A DNA stretch of 64,000 nt. Origin: an uncultured Bilophila sp. GTDB lineage: Bacteria > Desulfobacterota > Desulfovibrionia > Desulfovibrionales > Desulfovibrionaceae. A program made the translations under genes and the position numbers. The notes under the pieces are model-generated. The model was not told the origin of the DNA. It made no database searches and worked only from the letters and a program-made list of their open reading frames with translations. This document shows, piece after piece, positions 1-6,940 of this stretch. Position 1 is the first letter of the stretch, and the number at the start of each line of letters is the position of its first letter. Where the stretch lies: contig CABKMN010000001.1 in NCBI GenBank assembly GCA_902373525.1, positions 62,001 through 126,000 on the forward strand. The letters are read 5' to 3'.

Positions 1-732
1 TTCAAGGATTATCTGGACACGCCCGAAGTCAAGCTGACGAACAACATGGCGACGCTGCTCCCCAACGTGAAATTCACGTTGGATGCGGCCGAATCGCAGG
101 CGTTGAACGACATGAAGGGACCGGCGATCATCATTTCCGCCAGCGGGATGTGCAACGCCGGACGCATCCAGCATCATCTGCGCCACAATGCGTGGCGTCC
201 GACGGCGAGCATCGTCTTTGTGGGGTATCAGGGCGTCGGTACGCCGGGCCGCCGGATCGTCGACGGCGCGTCGTCCATCCGCCTGTTCAACGAAGACATC
301 GCCATCAAGGCCAAGGTGTTCACTATCGGCGGGTTTTCCGCGCATGCCGGGCAGAGCCAGATTCTGGACTGGATCAGAAAAATGCCCCATTCCAGCATGC
401 AGGTCGTGCTGGTTCACGGCGAAGAAAAGGCCCAGCAGACGCTCTCCGGGCTGATCAAGGAAGAATTCAACCTTCCCGTGAGCATCCCCGGCTATATGGA
501 AGAAATGGAGCTGGTGCCGGGGGCCATGCCCGAAGTCGTCGTTACGGCGAAGGCGCAGAGCTACGCCCATGTGGACTGGGAACTGCTGCTTGAAGAAACG
601 GAAAGCAAGATGGCGAAGCTGCGCGCGCGTCTCGAAAACGCGCAGTCCCGCCCGTGGGACGAACAGGTGGACATCCGGGATCGCGTCCTCGATCTCAACA
701 AGGAATTGCTGTCCGTCCTCACCCAACTGTAA
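1..732 (+). CDS. beta-CASP metallo-beta-lactamase-fold RNA-processing-type hydrolase, 3' part
   Basis: The reading frame is open from base 1, so the start lies outside the window; 243 codons and a TAA are visible. The visible part is the end of the beta-CASP domain and the returning metallo-beta-lactamase half: SASGMC near residue 50, FSAHAGQ near residue 116 and VHGEEKA near residue 138. These match the motif A, B and C set of the CPSF73/Ysh1-like family, whose bacterial members cleave or trim RNA with two zinc ions. The N-terminal HxHxDH zinc motif must lie upstream. The C-terminus ends in a charged helix rich in Glu, Lys and Arg. A GC-rich hairpin follows, so the gene probably ends a transcript. 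Family assignment is firm; substrate and exact cellular role cannot be read here. Confidence 0.88.
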   Translation, partial: FKDYLDTPEVKLTNNMATLLPNVKFTLDAAESQALNDMKGPAIIISASGMCNAGRIQHHLRHNAWRPTASIVFVGYQGVGTPGRRIVDGASSIRLFNEDIAIKAKVFTIGGFSAHAGQSQILDWIRKMPHSSMQVVLVHGEEKAQQTLSGLIKEEFNLPVSIPGYMEEMELVPGAMPEVVVTAKAQSYAHVDWELLLEETESKMAKLRARLENAQSRPWDEQVDIRDRVLDLNKELLSVLTQL

Positions 733-740
733 GCCGAACG

Positions 741-770
741 GAAGGGGCCCGCACGGGCCTCTTCGTTTCC
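741..770 (+). terminator. hairpin after the beta-CASP hydrolase
   Basis: An 11-bp stem at 741-751 and 754-764 with a 2-base formal loop (really a small loop with the inner pairs open) is followed by a moderately T-rich stretch. It lies 9 bases after the stop codon. The T tract is weak, so it may act only as an RNA-stabilising hairpin. Confidence 0.5.
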
Positions 771-813
771 TCACCTCAACGTCGGCCGGAACCGGTCGTT
801 TGCTGGAGCGTTC

Positions 814-1380
814 ATGCGTATCATCGCCGGTGCCCTTGGGGGCCGGATATTGAAGACTGTCGAGGGACCGGGATACCGTCCGGCCACGGCCAAGGTCCGC
901 GAGGCCATTTTTTCCATGCTTGCCGCCCGGGGCGTGGTCTGGAGCGGCTTGCGCGTACTGGACCTGTTTGCGGGGAGCGGAAGCCTGAGCTTCGAGGCCC
1001 TGAGCCGCGGCGCGCAGGAAGCCTGCCTCGTCGAGCGGGAACCCAAGGTCGTGCAGTGTCTCAACCAGAATGTGGAAACGCTTGATGTGGCCGATCGCTG
1101 CCGGGTGGCGGCGAACGACGTCGCCCGGTTCCTGCGCGGCAGGGCCTATCAGCCGTATGACATCATCTTTGCCGATCCGCCCTACGGGGAAAACCGTCTG
1201 GCTCCCACGCTCAAGGCGGTCATGAAGGGCGGCTGGCTGGCCCCCGGCGGATACCTGCTCGCCGAGATCGAAGGCTTGCTGCGTTTTGACGCCGCGTCCG
1301 CGCATGACGAGCTGGAACTGGAAACGGACAGACATTACGGACAGACCCGGATCATCTTATGGCACAAGACAAGCGAGTAG
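814..1380 (+). CDS. rsmD: 16S rRNA (guanine966-N2)-methyltransferase RsmD
   Basis: Predicted 188-aa methyltransferase that modifies G966 of 16S rRNA in the small ribosomal subunit using S-adenosylmethionine. The SAM-binding motif VLDLFAGSGSLSFEALSRG spans about residues 48-66, and the N6/N2-methylase signature FADPPYGEN lies near residues 120-128. The N-terminal MRIIAGALGGR is typical of RsmD, and the length is normal for the family. The ATG at 814 has a TGGAG about 7 bases upstream. The 3' end overlaps coaD by 22 bases, giving a translationally coupled rsmD-coaD-miaA run. The rsmD-coaD pairing is common in many bacteria, which supports both calls. Confidence 0.94.
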   Translation: MRIIAGALGGRILKTVEGPGYRPATAKVREAIFSMLAARGVVWSGLRVLDLFAGSGSLSFEALSRGAQEACLVEREPKVVQCLNQNVETLDVADRCRVAANDVARFLRGRAYQPYDIIFADPPYGENRLAPTLKAVMKGGWLAPGGYLLAEIEGLLRFDAASAHDELELETDRHYGQTRIILWHKTSE

Positions 1381-1955
1381 CGATCTATCCCGGCACGTTC
1401 GATCCGCTGACCAACGGACATGCCAACATCATCCGGCGCGGCCTGCGGATGTTCGACACCGTCATCGTCGCGGTGGCGGCGGATACGGGCAAGTCGCCTC
1501 TGTTCTCATTGGAAGAACGCGTCGCCATGGCGGAGAAGGTCTTTGCCAAGGAACCGGGCATTTCCGTCGAACCCTTTCAGGGGCTGCTGGTGGAATACGT
1601 CGCCCGTCGGAATGTGCACACCATTCTGCGCGGGCTCCGGGCCGTGTCCGACTTCGAGTACGAATTCCAGATCGCGCTCATGAACCGGAAGCTCCGTCCC
1701 GATATCGAGACGCTGTTCCTGATTTCCGACTACCGTTGGCTGTACATCAGTTCGACCATCGTCAAGACGGTCGCGAGCCTCGGCGGAGACGTCAGGGGGT
1801 TGGTGCCGGATCATGTGTTCGCCTGTCTTCGGGACAAGTACGGCTTTCCGCACGGGGACGTCGAACCGGTTCCTCCGCCGCCCGTTCCCAATCTGGCGGA
1901 GCTTTCCCGGTTGGCCGAACTGGAGGCGGCGGCCAAAGAGGGTTCCGGCACATGA
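1359..1955 (+). CDS. coaD: pantetheine-phosphate adenylyltransferase (CoaD)
   Basis: 198-aa enzyme of coenzyme A synthesis: ATP plus 4'-phosphopantetheine gives dephospho-CoA and pyrophosphate. The nucleotidyltransferase signature GTFDPLTNGH is at residues 12-21 and the second signature YISSTIVK near residue 130. Most CoaD proteins are about 160 residues; this one carries a C-terminal tail of roughly 35 residues with a proline run (VPPPPVP) followed by an Ala/Glu-rich segment, which looks disordered. The gene starts inside rsmD and its TGA overlaps the ATG of miaA (ATGA), so the three genes are probably co-translated. Confidence 0.95.
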   Translation: MAQDKRVAIYPGTFDPLTNGHANIIRRGLRMFDTVIVAVAADTGKSPLFSLEERVAMAEKVFAKEPGISVEPFQGLLVEYVARRNVHTILRGLRAVSDFEYEFQIALMNRKLRPDIETLFLISDYRWLYISSTIVKTVASLGGDVRGLVPDHVFACLRDKYGFPHGDVEPVPPPPVPNLAELSRLAELEAAAKEGSGT

Positions 1956-2872
1956 CGAAACAGCGCGTCGTCTGTCTCGTCGGTCCCACCGGCGTCGGGA
2001 AATCTGCGGTGGCGCTTCGGCTTGCCGAACGTTTCGGCGGCGAAATCATCAATGCGGATTCCCGTCAGGTCTTCCGGGCGTTTCCCCTCATCACGGCACA
2101 GCCTTCCCCCGAGGAGCAGTCCCGCTGTCCGCATCGGCTGTACGGCTTTCTGGACACCGACGCCCGCTTTTCCGCCGGAGCGTGGGGAGCGCGGGCGTTG
2201 CGGCACATCGAACAGGCAGCCTTCCCTTTGCTGGTCGGAGGAACGGGACTGTACCTCCGCGCTCTGTTTGACGGCATCGTGGACATTCCTCCGATACCGG
2301 AAGCCTTGCTCGCCCGGTTGACGGAAACCTGCGAGCGTGAGGGCTCCGTGGCTTTGCACCATCGTCTGAAGGAGCTGGACCCCGTCTATGCGGCACGAAT
2401 CCATGCAAACGACCGGCAGCGGATTGTACGGGCGCTGTGCGTGTACGAGGCGACGGGCAAGACGTTTTCTTGGTGGCATGCCCAGACCCCGCCCCCGCGC
2501 GATGCGGATGTGCTGCGCATCGGCCTGCGTTTGCCGCTGGACACGCTGACGCCGTTGCTGGCCAAACGCATCGACGTCATGATCGAGGCCGGAGCCATTG
2601 AAGAGGCCAGTGCGGAGTATGCCGCGCACCCGGAGGGAAGCTTTCCCGGATGGTCCGGCATCGGGTGCCGGGAACTCCATCAGCATCTCGAAGGCCGACT
2701 GTCGCTGGATGCGGCGCGCGACCTGTGGATCAAGAATACCCGGGCCTATGCGAAACGTCAGCTGACATGGTTCAACGCGGACGGTCGTATTCGGTGGTTC
2801 GGTCCGAACGACGGGCAAGACATTCTCGAACTGGTGCGGGACTGGCATCGTTCCGCCTGCTGTTCCGCATAA
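1952..2872 (+). CDS. miaA: tRNA dimethylallyltransferase (MiaA)
   Basis: 306-aa protein starting at the ATG that overlaps the coaD stop. It transfers the dimethylallyl group to N6 of A37 in tRNAs that read codons beginning with U. The P-loop VGPTGVGKSAVALRLAERF occupies about residues 10-28, followed by INADSRQVFR and the substrate-channel motif LVGGTGLYLRAL; GIGCRELHQHLEG and KRQLTWFN near the C-terminus are family motifs. Length is normal. The frame remains open far upstream inside coaD, but the P-loop position and the ATGA overlap fix the start. No immediate terminator follows; the first strong one on this strand is about 290 bases downstream. Confidence 0.95.
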   Translation: MTKQRVVCLVGPTGVGKSAVALRLAERFGGEIINADSRQVFRAFPLITAQPSPEEQSRCPHRLYGFLDTDARFSAGAWGARALRHIEQAAFPLLVGGTGLYLRALFDGIVDIPPIPEALLARLTETCEREGSVALHHRLKELDPVYAARIHANDRQRIVRALCVYEATGKTFSWWHAQTPPPRDADVLRIGLRLPLDTLTPLLAKRIDVMIEAGAIEEASAEYAAHPEGSFPGWSGIGCRELHQHLEGRLSLDAARDLWIKNTRAYAKRQLTWFNADGRIRWFGPNDGQDILELVRDWHRSACCSA

Positions 2873-3026
2873 AGGGATTGCGTTTGCGGATGATCAGGAT
2901 TCGTATCACCCCAAATATTGCTACGGGGTTGGGTGTCCTTGTTTTTGCGTCTACGGACACCTCCGAGGCATTGATGGGGGGATAGTGGGTCACGAAAGAT
3001 GAGCATGGGGAGCATGGCGGAGGGGA

Positions 3027-3077
3027 CTTGACGAATGTTTGACTTTTCCTTGACTGGTGCGGGATTGAAGGTTGACC
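3027..3077 (+). promoter_or_regulatory. phased TTGAC direct repeats (OmpR/PhoB-type site candidate)
   Basis: Heptamers CTTGACG (3027), TTTGACT (3038) and CTTGACT (3049) lie at an exact 11-bp period with 4-base spacers, and GTTGACC (3071) falls two periods further on; the slot at 3060 is not conserved. Seven-base direct repeats every 11 bp are the known architecture of OmpR/PhoB-family operators. The regulator and the target are unknown. Confidence 0.45.
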
Positions 3078-3159
3078 GGCCCCAAAAAGCGGAAAGAGAA
3101 TGGTTTGAGAGCGGCAGGCCGATTTGAGGCCCTTTTTTCACGCAAGTTGAGAACAGAAA

Positions 3160-3207
3160 CAGCCCCGGCGTGCGTCAAAACTGACGCAAAACCGGGGCTG
3201 TTTTTTA
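3160..3207 (+). terminator. strong nested rho-independent terminator
   Basis: The outer stem ACAGCCCCGG/CCGGGGCTGT encloses a second perfect 7-bp stem TGCGTCA/TGACGCA with an AAAC loop. Seven T residues interrupted only at the end follow at 3201-3207. It terminates plus-strand transcription, either of miaA or of an unannotated small transcript. Confidence 0.85.
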
Positions 3208-3269
3208 TTGCAACAATGGGGGTGGATTTCCAGCTCCCCGTCGTATCAACTGGCTTTGAACGCAGCCAT

Positions 3270-3302
3270 AAAAAAGCCGCCTTGCTCAGAGCAGGGCGGC
3301 TT
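3270..3302 (-). terminator. ackA terminator
   Basis: The stem pairs 3274-3287 with 3289-3302 apart from the inner loop bases. On the minus strand it is followed by a run of about seven T residues. It lies directly after the ackA stop codon. Confidence 0.85.
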
Positions 3303-3323
3303 CTCTTTCGTCGTCAGGGACGA

Positions 3324-4541
3324 TTACTTCTGGCTTTCTTCCACGATGCGCTTCGTGGTGGTCGCGATTTCCAGTTCTTCATTCGTAGGAATGATGATGA
3401 CCGGGATGCGGCTGTCGGGGGCGCTGATGATGCGGGCGCCGGGCTTGCGGGTGTGGTTTTCCTTGCTGTCGAGCTTGATGCCGAACGGTTCGAGGCCTTC
3501 ACAGACGGCTTCGCGGACGAACTCGTCGTTTTCGCCGATACCGGCGGTGAACACGATGGAGTCCACGCGGCCCAGCAGGAAGAAGTAGGAACCGAGCATC
3601 TTCTTGATGCTGCGGACCAGCATCTTGAAGGCCAGCTTGGCCTTTTCGTCGCCCTTTTCAATGTTGGCGTGCACGTCGCGCATGTCGCTGGTGCCGCAGA
3701 TGCCGAGCAGGCCGGACTGCTTGTTCAGGAGCTTGTCCGCTTCAGCCGGGGTAAGCCCCTTCTTTTCCATCACGACGGGTACGATGGCCGGGTCGATGGA
3801 ACCGCAGCGGGTGCCCATCATCAGGCCTTCAAGCGGGGTGAGGCCCATGGACGTGTCGATGCACTTGCCGTTCTGCACGGCGGTCATGGAGGAACCGTTG
3901 CCGAGGTGCATGGTGATGGAGTTCAATTCGGACTGCGGCTTGCCGAGGAATTCGGCGGTGGCGCGGGCGATGTACTTGTGCGAGGTGCCGTGGAAGCCGT
4001 AGCGGCGGATGCGCATTTCCTCATAGAGGGAATAGGGCAGGGGATAGAGGAAGGCTTCGGGAGCCAGGCTCATGCCGAATTCGGTGTCGAACACGCCCAC
4101 GTTCGGAACGCCGGGGAAAAGTTTCTCCGCCACTTCGATGCCCATGAGGTTGGCCGGGTTGTGCAGCGGGCCGAGGGGGAAGCAGTCGCGGATGATCTCC
4201 TTCACCTTTTCGTCGATGAGCACGGGCGCGGTGATGGCTTCGCCGCCGTGCAGGACGCGGTGGCCGATGGCCGTGATTTCCGACTTGTCCGCGATGACGC
4301 CCTTTTCAGGATCGAGGAGCAGGGAGATGACGTCTTCCATGCCTTCGACATGGGTGGGGAAGGGACGTTCGAAAACGAGCTTTTCCTGCTTGTCCGTGTC
4401 GGGGGCGATCTTGTGGGACAGTTTGCCCATGGGCTGCCCGATGCGTTCGACCACGCCGGAGCACATGACCGTGTGGTCGTCCATGTTGAACAGTTGATAC
4501 TTGCACGAAGAGGAGCCTGCGTTGATGACCAGAATTTTCAT
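3324..4541 (-). CDS. ackA: acetate kinase
   Basis: 405-aa cytoplasmic kinase that makes ATP and acetate from acetyl phosphate and ADP. The frame is open 16 codons further upstream, but the family N-terminus MKILVINAGSSSCKYQL fixes the start at 4541. Other family motifs are HRVLHGG near residue 88, FHGTSHKY near residue 180, HLGNGSSMTAV and the phosphate-binding stretch MGLTPLEGLMMGTRCGSIDP near residues 220-240. FTAGIGEND near the C-terminus is the adenosine-binding motif. Length is normal. It is the last gene of por-pta-ackA on the minus strand, 127 bases after pta, and is followed by a clear terminator. Confidence 0.97.
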   Translation of the reverse strand: MKILVINAGSSSCKYQLFNMDDHTVMCSGVVERIGQPMGKLSHKIAPDTDKQEKLVFERPFPTHVEGMEDVISLLLDPEKGVIADKSEITAIGHRVLHGGEAITAPVLIDEKVKEIIRDCFPLGPLHNPANLMGIEVAEKLFPGVPNVGVFDTEFGMSLAPEAFLYPLPYSLYEEMRIRRYGFHGTSHKYIARATAEFLGKPQSELNSITMHLGNGSSMTAVQNGKCIDTSMGLTPLEGLMMGTRCGSIDPAIVPVVMEKKGLTPAEADKLLNKQSGLLGICGTSDMRDVHANIEKGDEKAKLAFKMLVRSIKKMLGSYFFLLGRVDSIVFTAGIGENDEFVREAVCEGLEPFGIKLDSKENHTRKPGARIISAPDSRIPVIIIPTNEELEIATTTKRIVEESQK

Positions 4542-4602
4542 GGGTTCTACCAGCTGATGAAATGAAGTTAGAGGGATTCGATTTGCCAATAAAAACCGCT
4601 GG

Positions 4603-4650
4603 GCATCCCGGCGTCTTGTTCGTTCGAACGCAGGACGGTGGACCGGGACG
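4603..4650 (-). other. imperfect hairpin between pta and ackA
   Basis: The pta-ackA gap contains an imperfect inverted repeat: GCATCCCGG pairs with CCGGGACGC and the inner CGTCTTG with CAGGACG. There is no T tract, so it is more likely an mRNA processing or stability element than a terminator. Nothing else is seen in the gap. Confidence 0.35.
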
Positions 4651-4668
4651 CCCGGCGGAACAATGCGC

Positions 4669-6789
4669 TTACTTGAGGGTGACGAGACCCTTTTCGGCCT
4701 GTGCCTGAATCGCGGTGATCATGACCGTGTTGACGATGTCCGGGACCGTACAGCCGCGGGAAAGGTCGTTCACGGGCTTGTTGAGCCCCTGAAGGACGGG
4801 CCCGATGGCGAGCGCGTCCGCGGCCCGCTGAACGGCCTTGTAGGTGTTGTTCCCCGTGTTGAGGTCGGGGAAGATGAACACGGAGGCATGACCGGCAACC
4901 GGGCTGCCCGGAGCCTTCGTACGGGCGACGTCGGGATCGATGGCCGCGTCGTACTGGATGGGCCCGTCGAGCGGAAGCTCGGGAGCCTGCGCGTGGGCGA
5001 GCCGGGCGGCTTCGGCGACCTTGTCCACGGCTTCGCCCTTGCCGGACGTCCCCGTGGAGTAGGAAAGCATGGCGACGTACGGATCGACGCCGAATACCCG
5101 CGCGGTATGGGCTGAGCTGACGGCGATGTCGGCAAGCTGTTCGGCGGAAGGGTTCGGATTGACCGCGCAGTCGCCGAAGACGAGGATGCGATCCTTGAGG
5201 CACATGAAAAACACGCTGGAAACGATTGAGGTGCCGGGCTTGGTCTTGATGATCTCGAAAGCCGGACGGATGGTGTGCGCCGTCGTATTGACGGACCCCG
5301 AAACCATGCCGTCGGCGTCGCCCATATGCACCATCATGGTGCCGAAATACGTCGCGTCGTTCATGCGTTCGCGCGCGAGTTCCGGCGTGGCCCCCTTGGC
5401 CTTCCGCAGTTCGTAATAGCGGTCGGCGTAGGTTTCGAAAAGCGCGGAAGCGGTCGGTTGGATGATGGTGACGCCGTCCAGTTTCAGATTGAGGTTGCGT
5501 ATCTTTTCCTGAATGGCGGCGGCATCTCCGAGCAGGATGATGTCCGCGATCCCGCGTTCGCACAACGCTTCGGCTGCCCGCAGGATACGCAGCTCCTCGC
5601 CTTCGGGAAGCACGATGCGCATGCGGTGCCGCTGCGCCTGCTGGGCGAGGTTGAATTCGAACATCATGGGCGTGACGCGATCGGTACGGAAATCAAAGAT
5701 GCGGTTGACGAGCGCGTCCTTGTCCACGGCTTCCGCGAAAGCGTCCATTGCCGCTCCGATCTTGCGGTGATCTTCCGGCGCGATTTTGCCGTGGAGTTTG
5801 GCAAGCTCCTGCAAGGTTTCGTAGGTCGCCGTCCCGACGGACAGGATGGGTACCGGAGCGCCGGTCCAGCCTTCCATGAGCCGCCGCATGCTGTCGGGCA
5901 GCTCAATGCCCCCGGTCAGAAGAATACCCGATACATGAGGATAGGACGAAGACAACTGCGAAGCCAGACTCGCCAGAATGATGTCGGAACGATCGCCCGG
6001 CGTCACGATCAGCATGTCCCGTTGCAGGTAGTTCATGAAATTGCCTACCTGCATGGCGGCGACGAGATAGTCGTGGACGAGATTGTCCAGCCCTTCCTTG
6101 CCGAAAAGGATTTCGGCGTTCAGCCCCTTTCGGACTTCGCCGACGCTGGGATTGCAGAGAGCGGGATTCTCGCCGATGAGGAAAACGGGGGTGGCGGCTT
6201 CGCCCTCGGCGTCCGCGCAGTTGGCGACGCACGCGGCGCGTTCGTCCGCCGTGAGCTCGACGCGGTTGACGAAGACGCAGGCGACTTCCCGCTGCTTGTC
6301 CTTCAACAGTTCCAGACTGGTCCGCACGGACGCCTGCACGGCTTCCGCACCCTTGCCCCGCCCGTTGATGACGAGAGCGAGAGGAATGTTGAGGCTGGCG
6401 GCGATCTCGGTGTTCAGATCGAACAGGAAGGCCGTGTCCTTGTTTCGGAAGTCCGTTCCCTGACACAGGACAAAATCATGGCTTTCCTGTACGGCTTTGT
6501 ACTTTTGGAAAATTTTTTCGATGAGCAGCGACGTGTTGCCCGAGGTGACGAGGTCGAGCGCTTCCGCGTAGGTGCAGGCGTACGCGTCCTCATAAGACAT
6601 ATCCAGCTCAAAATGCCGGAGAACCAGATCGATGCCCGGATCGGGGCGCGCCTCGTCAACCTGATCGATGATGGGGCGGAAGAACGCGATTTTCCGTACC
6701 TGAGACTGGAGGAAACGCATCAGCCCCAAGGTCACTACAGATTTCCCACTCGAGTCTTCCGTGCCGGTAATATAGAGAGAATGGGCCAT
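4669..6789 (-). CDS. pta: phosphate acetyltransferase, long form with N-terminal P-loop and DRTGG domains
   Basis: 706-aa enzyme converting acetyl-CoA plus phosphate to acetyl phosphate and CoA. The start at 6789 is chosen from the family N-terminus MAHSLYITGTEDSSGKS; the frame is open a further 31 codons upstream without family similarity. Order: a BioD/CobQ-like P-loop region (GTEDSSGKS, about residues 8-16), a DRTGG regulatory domain in the middle (for example SDIILASLASQL and GILLTGG), and the catalytic PTA_PTB domain from about residue 380, with LPEGEELRILRAAE, MVSGSVNTTAHTIRP and the C-terminal DLSRGCTVPDIVN. The length matches the long Pta class. It lies between por and ackA and completes pyruvate-to-acetate conversion. 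Confidence 0.96.
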   Translation of the reverse strand: MAHSLYITGTEDSSGKSVVTLGLMRFLQSQVRKIAFFRPIIDQVDEARPDPGIDLVLRHFELDMSYEDAYACTYAEALDLVTSGNTSLLIEKIFQKYKAVQESHDFVLCQGTDFRNKDTAFLFDLNTEIAASLNIPLALVINGRGKGAEAVQASVRTSLELLKDKQREVACVFVNRVELTADERAACVANCADAEGEAATPVFLIGENPALCNPSVGEVRKGLNAEILFGKEGLDNLVHDYLVAAMQVGNFMNYLQRDMLIVTPGDRSDIILASLASQLSSSYPHVSGILLTGGIELPDSMRRLMEGWTGAPVPILSVGTATYETLQELAKLHGKIAPEDHRKIGAAMDAFAEAVDKDALVNRIFDFRTDRVTPMMFEFNLAQQAQRHRMRIVLPEGEELRILRAAEALCERGIADIILLGDAAAIQEKIRNLNLKLDGVTIIQPTASALFETYADRYYELRKAKGATPELARERMNDATYFGTMMVHMGDADGMVSGSVNTTAHTIRPAFEIIKTKPGTSIVSSVFFMCLKDRILVFGDCAVNPNPSAEQLADIAVSSAHTARVFGVDPYVAMLSYSTGTSGKGEAVDKVAEAARLAHAQAPELPLDGPIQYDAAIDPDVARTKAPGSPVAGHASVFIFPDLNTGNNTYKAVQRAADALAIGPVLQGLNKPVNDLSRGCTVPDIVNTVMITAIQAQAEKGLVTLK

Positions 6790-6859
6790 GAGGGATGCTC
6801 CGAGGGTGGTAAAAGACGTTCTTGTCGGTCTGCGCCGTTGAATGACGCCAAGAATACTA

Positions 6860-6933
6860 GACGGAGTATCCCCCAAAAACAAGGGGAAACTCCGTCAGGG
6901 GTTTTCCGGGGGCCGGACATCCGGCCCCCGGAA
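6860..6933 (-). terminator. tandem hairpins between por and pta
   Basis: Directly after the por stop, a perfect 13-bp stem (6904-6916 with 6921-6933, loop ACAT) is followed on the minus strand by a second nested hairpin (GACGGAGT at 6889-6896 pairing with 6860-6867, with an inner C/G-rich stem around a T-rich loop). The first stem has no T tract on the minus strand. This suggests partial termination or mRNA processing that would set por above pta-ackA. Confidence 0.55.
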
Positions 6934-6940
6934 GATGTTT

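Larger units (their letters stand above)
2873..3323. other. miaA-ackA convergent intergenic region
   Basis: 451 bases without a recognisable protein gene. From left to right it holds a stem at 2932-2938/2955-2961 with a 16-base T-rich loop, a run of helically phased TTGAC repeats (3027-3077), a strong plus-strand terminator (3160-3207) and the minus-strand ackA terminator (3270-3302). The stretch 3078-3207 could be the 3' end of a long miaA transcript or a separate small RNA. Confidence 0.6.

Noticed and set aside
1286..1951. Longer MiaA starting inside rsmD
   Set aside because: The frame is open, but the MiaA P-loop lies 10 residues after the ATG at 1952, which overlaps the coaD stop; the upstream part has no similarity and overlaps coaD completely.
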